64,000 nucleotides of DNA from Methylobacterium terricola. Lineage in GTDB: Bacteria; Pseudomonadota; Alphaproteobacteria; Rhizobiales; Beijerinckiaceae. Of this stretch, positions 1-7,646 are shown piece after piece. The stretch covers positions 585,436 to 649,435 of the forward strand of contig NZ_VDDA01000002.1 of NCBI RefSeq assembly GCF_006151805.1, written 5' to 3'. Each line of letters opens with the position of its first letter. Positions within the stretch are counted from its first letter, which is position 1. The notes under the pieces were generated by a model. It did no database searches. It worked only from the letters and a program-made list of their open reading frames with translations, and was not told the origin of the DNA. The translations under genes were made by a program, and so were the position numbers.

Positions 1-112
1 GTCCAGGGCGCCGCGCTCGACCGGCGCGACGCGGGATTTTCGCGGGGGCCGCGCGCTCTTAGGCGTTGGCGCCGGGGGCGGCAAGGGGAGCCGGCGCCCG
101 GACGCGAACGCG

Positions 113-143
113 AAAAGGGCCCGGACGCGAAGCGACCGGGCCC
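113..143 (-). terminator. Intrinsic terminator of the histidine-rich gene
   Basis: On the minus strand an 8-bp perfect stem (GGGCCCGG/CCGGGCCC, positions 136-143 and 117-124) encloses an 11-nt loop and is followed directly by TTTT at 116-113. It lies 22 bp beyond the stop codon of the histidine-rich gene, which is the expected place for rho-independent termination. Confidence 0.65.
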
Positions 144-164
144 GACAGCCAATCTCAGCGGGTC

Positions 165-476
165 CTAGTAGTACCCGTGCCCCCGGTGATGGTGCCGGCC
201 GTGGTGATGGCCCCAGTGCCGGTGGTGATGGTGGTGGCCCCAATGGCCGTGATGGCGGCGGTGATGGCCCCAGCCGCCATGGTGGTGATGGCGATGGCCC
301 CAGCCGTGATGATGGCCGTACTGCACCTGCACCAGACCGGCCTCGGGCGCGGGGCTCGCGCCCGGCGCGAAGGGCGCCGCCTCGGCGGCCCCGGTCGCGA
401 AGAGACCGCCCGCCATCAGCGCGGCCGCCGCGAGGAGCCGCTTGCCGGCCAGCATCGGGTTGCGCGTCGTCAGCAT
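165..476 (-). CDS. Small secreted histidine/glycine-rich protein
   Basis: This encodes a 103-residue protein. Residues 1 to about 33 form a signal peptide (positive start, hydrophobic core, AEA cleavage motif). The mature part is almost entirely His, Gly, Trp and Arg, with runs of three to five histidines down to the C-terminus. I start it at the internal ATG at 476 because the signal peptide begins there; an upstream in-frame ATG at 503 would add nine charged residues. His-rich exported peptides of this kind often bind divalent metals, but no function is established by the sequence. It is transcribed divergently from hrcA and ends at a strong intrinsic terminator. The composition alone makes it unsafe to assign to a named family. 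Confidence 0.65.
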   Translation of the reverse strand: MLTTRNPMLAGKRLLAAAALMAGGLFATGAAEAAPFAPGASPAPEAGLVQVQYGHHHGWGHRHHHHGGWGHHRRHHGHWGHHHHHRHWGHHHGRHHHRGHGYY

Positions 477-694
477 GTTCGCCTCCGTCTCGTCTCGCCG
501 CATCGGGTGCGGCCATGACGGGCAGAGTGGCGCCGGCAGCCTGAACGGGCCGTGAGACCTTGTGTCGGCTCCCGTTCAGGCAGGATGCGACAGGGGCGGG
601 CGACGGAGAATCCGCCGCCGCGCGGCTTCGCGTCCGCTTGCGCGGAACGCGCCGGCGCCTCACAGTAAGGGGTCGTTTGGCTCCCGTAGGGTTG

Positions 695-1798
695 ATGAAC
701 ACGCGCGATCTCCCACCCCTGCCCGGCGGCTCCGGACAAGCCCGTGCCATTGCCGAGCTCAACGAGCGCTCGCGGGAAATCTTTCGCCAGATCGTCGAGA
801 GCTACCTCGCCACGGGCGAGCCGGTGGGGTCGCGCAACCTCGCCCGCATCCTGCCGATGGCGCTCTCGCCGGCCTCGATCCGCAACGTGATGTCGGATCT
901 GGAGCAGGCCGGGCTGATCTACGCCCCCCATACCAGCGCCGGCCGGCTCCCCACCGAGCACGGCCTGCGCTTCTTCGTCGACGCGCTGCTCGAACTCGGC
1001 GATGTCGGCCAGGAGGAGCAGGGCCGGATCGAGGCGCAGATGCGCGCCGCCGCCTCGCGCCACACCTTCGAGAGCGCGCTCACCGAGGCCTCGGTGCTGC
1101 TCTCGGGCATCTCGCGCGGGGCCGGCGTCGTCGTCACCGCCAAGCAGAACCCGCGCCTGCGCCACATCGAGTTCGTGCGCCTCGATCCCGGCCGCGCCCT
1201 GGTGGTGCTGGTCTCCGACGACGGTTCGGTCGAGAACCGCCTGCTCGACCTGCCGGTCGGCCTGCCGGCGGGCGCGCTCCAGGAGGCCTCAAACTTCCTC
1301 AACGCCCGCATCCGCGGCCGTACGCTCGGCGAGGTCCGGGGCGAGATCGAGGCCGCCCGGGCGGCGATGAAGCAGGAACTCGACGAGATCACCGGGCGCC
1401 TGGTCGATGCGGGCCTCGCCCGGTCGGTCGGCCCGAGCGAGGAGCGCCAGCTGATCGTGCGCGGCCAGGCCAACCTCCTCGACGACCTGCGCGCGGCGGA
1501 GGACCTGGAGCGCATCCGCCTGCTCTTCAGCGACCTCGAGAGCCAGAAGGACGTGATCGACCTCCTGTCCCGCGCCGAGGGCGGCGAGGGCGTGCGGATC
1601 TTCATCGGCTCGGAGAACAAGCTGTTCTCGCTCTCCGGCTCGTCGATGATCGCGGCCCCGTTCCGGGACGGCAGCCAGACCATCGTGGGCGTCGTCGGCG
1701 TCATCGGGCCGACCCGGCTCAACTACGCCCGCATCGTCCCGATGGTCGATTTCACCGCCCGGGTGGTGTCGCGGATGCTGGAGCGCGGGCGGGTCTGA
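695..1798 (+). CDS. hrcA: Heat-inducible transcription repressor HrcA
   Basis: HrcA represses class I heat-shock operons (groESL and often dnaK) by binding the CIRCE inverted repeat, with GroEL as cofactor. The 367-residue product has the expected N-terminal winged helix (about residues 20-95, including [20 protein letters not shown]), a GAF-like middle and a C-terminal dimerisation part ending with [20 protein letters not shown], a well-conserved HrcA signature. The start at 695 (MNTRDLPPL) fits the usual length; the open frame continues upstream but without HrcA-like sequence. In many bacteria grpE or rph is adjacent; here the next gene is an unrelated helicase. I found no CIRCE element in the 218 bp upstream, so autoregulation is not supported. 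Confidence 0.95.
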   Translation: MNTRDLPPLPGGSGQARAIAELNERSREIFRQIVESYLATGEPVGSRNLARILPMALSPASIRNVMSDLEQAGLIYAPHTSAGRLPTEHGLRFFVDALLELGDVGQEEQGRIEAQMRAAASRHTFESALTEASVLLSGISRGAGVVVTAKQNPRLRHIEFVRLDPGRALVVLVSDDGSVENRLLDLPVGLPAGALQEASNFLNARIRGRTLGEVRGEIEAARAAMKQELDEITGRLVDAGLARSVGPSEERQLIVRGQANLLDDLRAAEDLERIRLLFSDLESQKDVIDLLSRAEGGEGVRIFIGSENKLFSLSGSSMIAAPFRDGSQTIVGVVGVIGPTRLNYARIVPMVDFTARVVSRMLERGRV

Positions 1799-1920
1799 CC
1801 TGCGTCGCCGGCGCAAGCGTTTTGTGGTGTGGGGAACGCAGAAAACCTGCTTGTCCCCCGGATTCACAAGCGGGCCGGGCTCGGTCATGGTCGGGGGATG
1901 GTTCGCGATTCCCTCCCCGC

Positions 1921-3756
1921 GTGAGCGCCCCGTCCCGTCCCCTGCGCAGCCACCAGCGCAGCCTGTCCGAGATCGTGGCCTCGCTCGCCCGCGGCGAGGC
2001 GTCCGGCATCGCCGACATCCTGGCGGCGGTGACGCCCGGCGGCGGCAAGTCGCTGCTGCCGGTCATCGCGGCCGCGCGGCTGATCGCGGCCGGCCTCGTC
2101 GACCGGGTGGTCTGGGTCGTACCGCGGGATTCCCTGCGTCTCCAGGCCGAGGAGGCCTTCGCCGATCCGGCCTGGCGCGCGGCCCTCGGCCACGCCCTCT
2201 CGGTGCGGGCGGCCGACAACGCGCCCGATCCGAGCCGGGGGCTGGCCGGCTACGTCACCACCTACCAGGCGGTGGCGGCGGCCCCCGCCCTGCACCTCGC
2301 CGAGATGCGGCGCCACCGCACGCTGCTGGTCGTCGACGAGGTCCACCACCTGCCGGCGATCGCGGACGGGGATGCGGGCAGCGAGGCGGCCGCCTGGAGC
2401 CAGGCCCTGCTGCCGCTGTTCCGCGAGGCGCGGTTGCGGCTTCTCCTCTCCGGCACCCTGGAGCGGGCCGACGGGCGGCGCATCCTGTGGCTGCCCTACC
2501 GCACGGAGAACGGCTCGGCCGTGCCGGACATCGAGGCGCCGGGCTGGGCGGTGATCGGCTATTCCCGCGCCGAGGCCCTGGCCGAGAAGGCGGTGCTGCC
2601 GGTCAATTTCGGGGCGCTCGACGGCGAGGCGAGCTGGCTCGAGGGCGGGCGCACCAGCGGCCAGGCCCGGGTCGGCCCGCACCGGCTCTCCGGCCCGGGG
2701 CCGAGCGCCACGACCCGGCCGGCCCTGTTCACGGCCCTGCGCACCGGTTTCGCCCGCGACCTCCTGCGGGAGGCCTTCTTCGCCACCCGCCGCCTGCGGG
2801 CCGAGCGCCGGCGCAAGCGCGGCCTGTCGGCGACGGAGGCGGTGCGCGGTCTCGGCAAGCTCCTCGTGGTCGCCCCCGACCAGGCGAGCGCGCAGAGCTA
2901 CCACGCGATGATCCAGGCCTGGATGCCGGAGGAGCAGGCGCGCCGCGACGTGCGTATCGCCACCTCGGCCGAGGCCGATGCTCACGCGGCGCTCGCCGCC
3001 TTCCGGCTCACCCCCGAGCCCGCCGTGCTGGTGACGGTGGCGATGGCCTATGAGGGGCTCGATGCCCCCGAGGTCGCCGTGGTGGCGGCGCTGACCCATA
3101 TCCGCTCGCGCCCGTGGCTCGAGCAGATGATCGCCCGGGCGACCCGGGTCGATCCCCATGCCGGCGACTACGCCGACCAGCACGCCCTGGTCTTTCACCC
3201 CGACGACCCGCTCTTCGCCCGTTTCCGCGCCCGGATCGAGACCGAGCAGGCCACCGCGACCCGCCCGCGCAAGCGCCCGACCGGGGCGGCCTCGCCCGAG
3301 CCGCGGCCGCCGGCGCAGACCGACGACGGCATCGTGCCGCTGGAGAGCAACGCGCTCGGCTTACGCTACGCCATGCTGCGGCCCGGCCCCTCCGTGGCGA
3401 TGGCCCGCGAGGAGGCCAGGCAGGCAACGGACGAGCCGGCACCGGTGCCGCCCTCGCGGATCGAACGGGCCCTGCGCGCCCGGGTCGCCGCCATGGTGAC
3501 GGCGCAGGCGGTGGAGGACGAGGCCGAGCTGCGCCGGACCGGCGGCACTCCCCTGCCCCACCGCTACAACGCCGTGCTCAAGCGCCTGTTCGGCAACAAG
3601 AGCCGCGCGGCGATGACCGTCGAGGAGCTCGAATCGGCCCTGTCTTGGCTGGAGCGCAACCGGTTGCAGGACCACCTGCACCTCCTCGAGGGCGATTCGC
3701 GCTACGCCTGGAGCGCGCGGCGGCGCTGGGCGGGGATGGAGCGGCGGCCGGGGTAA
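1921..3756 (+). CDS. SF2 DEAD/DEAH-type helicase (type III restriction/UvrB-like ATPase fold)
   Basis: A 611-residue putative nucleic-acid-dependent ATPase. Visible superfamily-2 motifs, numbered from the GTG at 1921: motif I TPGGGKS (about 38-44), motif II DEVH (139-142), motif III as SGT (177-179), then in the C-terminal RecA-like half motif V AYEGLDAP and motif VI QMIARATRVD. The segment after motif VI is an Arg/Pro-rich linker followed by a helical tail, with no nuclease motif. The start is uncertain: the frame is open far upstream, but the hrcA gene occupies that region, and GTG 1921 is the first plausible start after hrcA; its ribosome site is weak. No methyltransferase or specificity subunit lies nearby, so this is not a complete restriction system. 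A stand-alone repair or RNA helicase role is equally possible. Confidence 0.75.
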   Translation: MSAPSRPLRSHQRSLSEIVASLARGEASGIADILAAVTPGGGKSLLPVIAAARLIAAGLVDRVVWVVPRDSLRLQAEEAFADPAWRAALGHALSVRAADNAPDPSRGLAGYVTTYQAVAAAPALHLAEMRRHRTLLVVDEVHHLPAIADGDAGSEAAAWSQALLPLFREARLRLLLSGTLERADGRRILWLPYRTENGSAVPDIEAPGWAVIGYSRAEALAEKAVLPVNFGALDGEASWLEGGRTSGQARVGPHRLSGPGPSATTRPALFTALRTGFARDLLREAFFATRRLRAERRRKRGLSATEAVRGLGKLLVVAPDQASAQSYHAMIQAWMPEEQARRDVRIATSAEADAHAALAAFRLTPEPAVLVTVAMAYEGLDAPEVAVVAALTHIRSRPWLEQMIARATRVDPHAGDYADQHALVFHPDDPLFARFRARIETEQATATRPRKRPTGAASPEPRPPAQTDDGIVPLESNALGLRYAMLRPGPSVAMAREEARQATDEPAPVPPSRIERALRARVAAMVTAQAVEDEAELRRTGGTPLPHRYNAVLKRLFGNKSRAAMTVEELESALSWLERNRLQDHLHLLEGDSRYAWSARRRWAGMERRPG

Positions 3757-3800
3757 GTCTATCGCCCCGGCTCTCCCTGATACCAGGAAGTCGCGGGATG

Positions 3801-3955
3801 CCCTCCCCCGTGTGGGAGAGGGGGAGGGGTGCGGGCGGCGCGCGTCCAGATGAAGCTTAAATTTGCGCGCTGGCAGCGGGACGCTTCGGCGTTCTTGCGG
3901 GACCGTCTCCACCCTCACCCCTAACCCCTCTCCCACGCGGGAGAGGGGGACGCGC
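3801..3955. repeat. Pair of inverted palindromic repeats (REP-like)
   Basis: Two GC-rich palindromes face each other in the 306-bp gap between the helicase and the DUF533 gene: 3801-3828 and 3911-3955. Each contains a CCTCTCCC/GGGAGAGG-type dyad, and the second is close to the reverse complement of the first. This arrangement is typical of interspersed extragenic palindromes and could also terminate transcription of the helicase gene. The 80 bp between them shows no coding signal. Confidence 0.6.
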
Positions 3956-4062
3956 TTGCCTGGAAATGTGGGGCGGGAATTTTCGGTGCCGCTCCCGCCC
4001 GCTGCCCTTGCGGGACCGCCGCGCCACCCCATCTCGACGGCTCACGCGGAACGGAGCCCCCG

Positions 4063-4920
4063 ATGTTCGACGCCAAGCGCCTGCTCGACCAGTTCCTCGG
4101 TGGCTCATCGAGAGGCGGCTCCTTCGGCGGCGGCCATCCCGGCCATCAGGCGCCCTATGGCCAAGCGCCCTACGGCCAGGCGCCCTCCCCCCTCGAACAG
4201 GTCGCCCGTTCCCTCGGCGGAGGCGGCGGCAAGGGCGCGATCCTCGGCGGCCTCGCCTCGCTGGTTCTCGGCGGGCGGCGCGGCGGGGGCGGCTTTGGAT
4301 CCTCCGGGTTCGGGATGCCCGGCGGCGGCATGCCCGGCGGAATACCCGGCGGAATACCCGGAATGGGGTCGGCCGGCCGCCTCGGCGGCCTCGCCCTCGT
4401 CGCCACGCTGGCCTATCAGGCCTATCAGAACTGGCAGGCGAACCAGGGCCAGCGCGGTGCCCCGCCCACCGGCCGGGCGGCCGGCTTCATTCCGTCCCCC
4501 GACGAGGCGTCGAGGATGCTCGGCGGCACGCGGTTCGCGCCGGCCTCCGCGGCCGACGAGCAGGACCGCGCCCGGGCCCTCCTGATCGCGATGATCACCG
4601 CCGCGAAGGCCGACGGCCACATCGATGCCGACGAGCAGGCCCGCATCTTCGGCGAGATGGACCGCCACGCGCTCGATGCCGACGACAAGGCCTTCCTGAT
4701 GGATGCCCTGCGGGCGCCCGTCGATGTCGAGGCGGTGGCGCGCCTCGCCCGCAACCCGGAACAGGCGACCGAGCTCTACGCCGCCTCCCTGATGGCGATC
4801 ACGGTCGACACGCACCAGGAGCGGGCCTATCTCGACCACCTCGCCCGCTCCCTGCGGCTCGATCCGGGCTTGGTGCGACACATCGAGGCCACGCTCGCCT
4901 CCGCGGCGTCGCAAAGGTGA
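4063..4920 (+). CDS. DUF533 / YebE-like inner-membrane protein with TerB-like domain
   Basis: A 285-residue protein. Residues 1-40 are a short start (MFDAKRLLDQFLGG) and a Gly/Gln-rich stretch with repeated YGQAP. Residues about 60-110 are very glycine-rich, with hydrophobic patches and GGM/GGI repeats. A likely membrane segment follows (LGGLALVATLAYQAYQ). From about 165 to the end is an all-helical TerB-like domain, recognised by AMITAAKADGHIDADEQARI and a second half with YAASLMAITVDTHQERAYL. This architecture matches the DUF533 (YebE) family, whose function is not established. The gene is monocistronic, with minC following after 74 bp, and the CtrA-like site between them lies nearer minC. 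Confidence 0.85.
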   Translation: MFDAKRLLDQFLGGSSRGGSFGGGHPGHQAPYGQAPYGQAPSPLEQVARSLGGGGGKGAILGGLASLVLGGRRGGGGFGSSGFGMPGGGMPGGIPGGIPGMGSAGRLGGLALVATLAYQAYQNWQANQGQRGAPPTGRAAGFIPSPDEASRMLGGTRFAPASAADEQDRARALLIAMITAAKADGHIDADEQARIFGEMDRHALDADDKAFLMDALRAPVDVEAVARLARNPEQATELYAASLMAITVDTHQERAYLDHLARSLRLDPGLVRHIEATLASAASQR

Positions 4921-4937
4921 AGACTTCGTTACCGGCG

Positions 4938-4953
4938 TTAACCATTCGCTAAC
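4938..4953 (+). promoter_or_regulatory. Candidate CtrA-binding site upstream of minC
   Basis: TTAA (4938-4941), seven bases, then CTAAC (4949-4953): one mismatch from the alphaproteobacterial CtrA consensus TTAA-N7-TTAAC. It ends 41 bp before the minC start codon, a reasonable promoter position. CtrA control of min genes is reported in Brucella; here it is an inference from the motif. Confidence 0.45.
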
Positions 4954-4994
4954 CATCAAGCGCGCCTGATGGGCTGGTAACGAGTCGTAAACCC

Positions 4995-5696
4995 GTGACC
5001 AGCCAGACCCAAACCCGCCCACCGATCCGCTTCCGTGGCCGCTCGTTCCTGGCGGTCGTGCTCGCGCCGGAAGCCCCGATCGAGGATTGGCTCGCCGACC
5101 TCGACGCCCTTGCCAAGCGCTCTCCGGCGTTCTTCGCCGGCCGTGCCGTGATCCTGGACGTGACCGCCCTGGCGCCGAGCCGGGAGGCACTGAAGGGCCT
5201 GGTGGCCGCCCTCAACGAGCGCGAGATCCCGATCATGGGAATCGAGGGCGCCGGGGCCGGTACGCTGGGACCCGGGATGCCGCCGCCGCTGAACGGCGGC
5301 CGGCCCTCCGGCGAGGTGGCGATGCCGGGCGAGACCCCGGCCGCCCCGGTCGAGCGGGTCACCGGCGCGAAATCGCTGATGCTGGAGAGCCCGGTGCGCT
5401 CCGGCCAGGCGATCCTCTTCCCCGAGGGCGACGTGACCGTGATGGGCTCGGTGGCCTCGGGCGCCGAAGTCATCGCCGGCGGCTCGATCCACATCTACGG
5501 GGCACTCCGCGGCCGGGCCATCGCGGGGGCCGCCGGATCGCCGGGCGCCCGCATCTTCTGCCGCAAGTTCGAGCCCGAGCTGCTCGCGATCGACGGCCTC
5601 TACCGCATCGCCGACGACATCGACCCCGCCTTGCGCGGCCGTGCCGTGCAGGTCTGGCTCGAGGGCGACGCCATGCGCACGGCGGCCCTCGACTGA
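4995..5696 (+). CDS. minC: Septum site-determining protein MinC
   Basis: MinC is the FtsZ-polymerisation inhibitor of the Min system, recruited to the polar membrane by MinD. The 233-residue product has an N-terminal domain (about 1-100: RFRGRSFLAVVLAPEAPIED and AVILDVTALAPSREAL) and, after a Gly/Pro-rich linker, a C-terminal beta-helix domain (about 130-225) with the conserved QAILFPEGDVTVMGSVASGAEV and GSIHIYGALRGRAIAGA segments that bind MinD. It begins with GTG at 4995. minD follows after 117 bp and overlaps minE, so the three genes form the usual minCDE order; the gap before minD contains a CCCCGGGGCCCC palindrome but no clear terminator. Confidence 0.97.
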   Translation: MTSQTQTRPPIRFRGRSFLAVVLAPEAPIEDWLADLDALAKRSPAFFAGRAVILDVTALAPSREALKGLVAALNEREIPIMGIEGAGAGTLGPGMPPPLNGGRPSGEVAMPGETPAAPVERVTGAKSLMLESPVRSGQAILFPEGDVTVMGSVASGAEVIAGGSIHIYGALRGRAIAGAAGSPGARIFCRKFEPELLAIDGLYRIADDIDPALRGRAVQVWLEGDAMRTAALD

Positions 5697-5813
5697 CCAT
5701 CACCCCACCCCGGGGGCCCCGCGGCAACGCTCCGCGGACGGGGTGAGACGCAAAGAAAACACACGCAGCGGCCGCGCCGGCCGCGACTTCGCACCGACAA
5801 TCAAGGGGGACCA

Positions 5814-6629
5814 ATGGCCAAAGTCATCGTGGTGACATCCGGCAAGGGAGGGGTGGGCAAGACCACCACGACGGCGGCCCTGGGTGCCGCCCTCGCCAAG
5901 ACCGGTCAGACCGTCTGCGTCGTCGACTTCGACGTCGGCCTGCGCAACCTCGACCTCATCATGGGCGCCGAGCGCCGCGTCGTCTACGACCTCATCAACG
6001 TCGTCCAGGGCGACGCCAAGCTCACCCAGGCCCTCATCCGCGACAAGCGCCTCGACACCCTCTCGTTGCTCCCCGCCTCGCAGACCCGCGACAAGGACGC
6101 GCTCACCGACGAGGGCGTCGCCCGGGTGATCGGCGAGCTGCGCGAGAAGTTCGACTGGGTGATCTGCGACAGCCCGGCCGGCATCGAGCGCGGGGCGACG
6201 CTGGCCATGCGCCATGCCGACATCGCCGTGGTCGTGACCAATCCCGAAGTCTCCTCGGTGCGCGATTCGGATCGTATCATCGGCCTGCTGGATTCCAAGA
6301 CCGAGCGCGCCGAAAAGGGCGAGCGTCTGGAGAAGCACCTGATCCTCACCCGCTACGACCCCGGCCGGGCCGAGCGCGGCGAGATGCTGAAGATCGAGGA
6401 CGTTCTGGAGATCCTGTCGATCCCGCTCCTGGCGGTGATCCCGGAGAGCGAGGAGGTGCTGAAGGCCTCCAACCTCGGCAGCCCGGTGACGCTCAACGCG
6501 CCGCAGAGCGCGCCGGCCCGGGCCTATGCCGACGCGGTGCGCCGTCTCAAGGGCGAGACCGTGGCGATGACGGTCCCGTCCGAGAAGCGCTCGCTCCTTG
6601 GCAAGCTGTTCACCCGGAGGGCGGCATGA
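5814..6629 (+). CDS. minD: Septum site-determining ATPase MinD
   Basis: MinD is the membrane-associated ATPase that carries MinC and oscillates under MinE. The 271-residue protein shows the deviant Walker A motif GKGGVGKTT with the signature Lys11 and catalytic Lys16, a Walker B-type strand ([17 protein letters not shown]), the switch region ([15 protein letters not shown]) and a C-terminal amphipathic helix ([15 protein letters not shown]) that serves as membrane-targeting sequence. The start at 5814 has an AGGGGG ribosome site. The stop codon overlaps the minE start (ATGA), implying translational coupling. Confidence 0.98.
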   Translation: MAKVIVVTSGKGGVGKTTTTAALGAALAKTGQTVCVVDFDVGLRNLDLIMGAERRVVYDLINVVQGDAKLTQALIRDKRLDTLSLLPASQTRDKDALTDEGVARVIGELREKFDWVICDSPAGIERGATLAMRHADIAVVVTNPEVSSVRDSDRIIGLLDSKTERAEKGERLEKHLILTRYDPGRAERGEMLKIEDVLEILSIPLLAVIPESEEVLKASNLGSPVTLNAPQSAPARAYADAVRRLKGETVAMTVPSEKRSLLGKLFTRRAA

Positions 6630-6901
6630 ACCTGCTGAGCTTCCTGTCGCTGTCGCGACGCGGCACGGCGCCGGTGGCGCGCGAGCGCCTGCAGATCCTG
6701 CTGGCGCACGAGCGCACCGCCTTCGGGCGCTCGGACCTGGTGGCGATCCTGCGCGAGGAGATCCTGGCGGTGATCGCCAAGCACGTCGCCATCGATCAGG
6801 AGAAGGTGAAGGTGACGATGGAGCGGGGCGAGGCCGTCTCGACCCTCGGCGTCGACATCGAGCTTCCCGACAGCAAGGTCGCCCGGCTCGCCAGCGCGTG
6901 A
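6626..6901 (+). CDS. minE: Cell division topological specificity factor MinE
   Basis: MinE stimulates MinD ATPase and restricts MinC to the poles. The 91-residue product has the short N-terminal membrane-binding/anti-MinCD helix ([12 protein letters not shown], then [16 protein letters not shown]) and the C-terminal topological-specificity domain ([20 protein letters not shown], then [19 protein letters not shown]). Length and motif order are standard. It overlaps minD by four bases. Confidence 0.97.
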   Translation: MNLLSFLSLSRRGTAPVARERLQILLAHERTAFGRSDLVAILREEILAVIAKHVAIDQEKVKVTMERGEAVSTLGVDIELPDSKVARLASA

Positions 6902-6905
6902 CGCC

Positions 6906-6951
6906 GTCGCGGCGACCGCGCATCGCAGTCGCGGCGACCGCGCAGCGGTCG
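6906..6951. repeat. Short tandem repeat and hairpin after minE
   Basis: A 17-base unit (GTCGCGGCGACCGCGCA) occurs at 6906-6922 and again at 6928-6944. The second copy folds with the following bases (GCGACCGC/GCGGTCGC) into an 8-bp stem. There is no T-run after it, so it is at best a weak terminator. Confidence 0.5.
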
Positions 6952-6979
6952 CGGAGGGCGCCGGAAGTGCGCTACAGGC

Positions 6980-7018
6980 CGGACCGGCGCGGGAAATTCC
7001 GATTCCCGCGCCGGTCCG
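6980..7018. promoter_or_regulatory. Perfect 16-bp stem-loop before the unknown gene
   Basis: Bases 6980-6995 and 7003-7018 are perfectly complementary over 16 bp, with a 7-nt AT-rich loop. The stem ends 15 bp before the ATG at 7034. It may terminate minCDE transcription or sit in the 5' leader of the next gene; the absence of a T-tract argues against a simple terminator. Confidence 0.55.
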
Positions 7019-7033
7019 CGAGAGGTCGAGGTC

Positions 7034-7636
7034 ATGTCGGACGCGCCCACCATCTACGCCAACACCCTGATGGCCCTCAGCCTGCGCCGGCCGGGCATCC
7101 TTCAAGTCACCCTCGGCACCGCCGGCTTCAGCGGCGACGACATCGAGGTCGCGGTGCGGCTCGCCGTGCCGGAGGATACCGCCGTCGAGATCGTCGAGGC
7201 TCTGGTCGAGGGCCTGCAGGCGGCGGCCGAGGAGGACGAAGAGGACGACGAGACGCCCGAGCCCTACGAGGCCTCCGTCGGCGACGTCGCGACCGCGGGG
7301 CTGCTCGCCACCACGCTGGCCACCGCCATGGGCGACGCCCTCGACTTGGTGGCCGCGAGGCCCGATTTCCTCGAGCGCCTGACCGAGATCGAGGAGCGCG
7401 CCGTCCTGACGACGCGCAACTCGGTCTCCGAAGGCGTCTCGGTCGACGACGAGGCCAAGGCCGTCCGCGACACCGTCGCGGTGCTCCGGAGCCTCTTCGC
7501 CCAGTGGCGCAAGGACCATGTCCCGCCGGCCCCGCCCGAGGACGGCGAATCCAAGGACGGGGGCCCCCAGGCCGGAGGACCCGAGGACGGGGGACCGGAG
7601 GACGGGCAGTCCGGGAATGGGGGCGCCAAGGCCTGA
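7034..7636 (+). CDS. Unknown acidic protein
   Basis: A 200-residue protein I do not recognise. The N-terminal part (about 1-70) looks folded, with alternating beta-like and helical segments (IYANTLMALSLRRPGILQVT, then IEVAVRLAVPEDTAVEIVEA). An acidic run EEDEEDDETPEP (about 74-85) separates it from a helical middle (about 90-165). The last 35 residues are a low-complexity Gly/Pro/Asp/Glu tail with GGPEDG repeats. It follows minE by 132 bp behind a strong stem-loop, and an AGAGGTCGAGG ribosome site precedes the ATG. It is convergent with the chemotaxis gene, with 10 bp between the stops. No signal peptide or membrane segment is visible. Confidence 0.7.
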   Translation: MSDAPTIYANTLMALSLRRPGILQVTLGTAGFSGDDIEVAVRLAVPEDTAVEIVEALVEGLQAAAEEDEEDDETPEPYEASVGDVATAGLLATTLATAMGDALDLVAARPDFLERLTEIEERAVLTTRNSVSEGVSVDDEAKAVRDTVAVLRSLFAQWRKDHVPPAPPEDGESKDGGPQAGGPEDGGPEDGQSGNGGAKA

Positions 7637-7646
7637 CCGAGGCCGG

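Noticed and set aside
66..518. A 150-codon plus-strand frame opposite the His-rich gene
   Set aside because: Translation is Val/Met/Pro repetition, an expected shadow of CAC/CAT codons; the minus-strand frame has a signal peptide and terminator.
560..694. Upstream extension of hrcA
   Set aside because: The 45 additional residues are Arg-rich and unlike HrcA N-termini; ATG 695 gives the family length.
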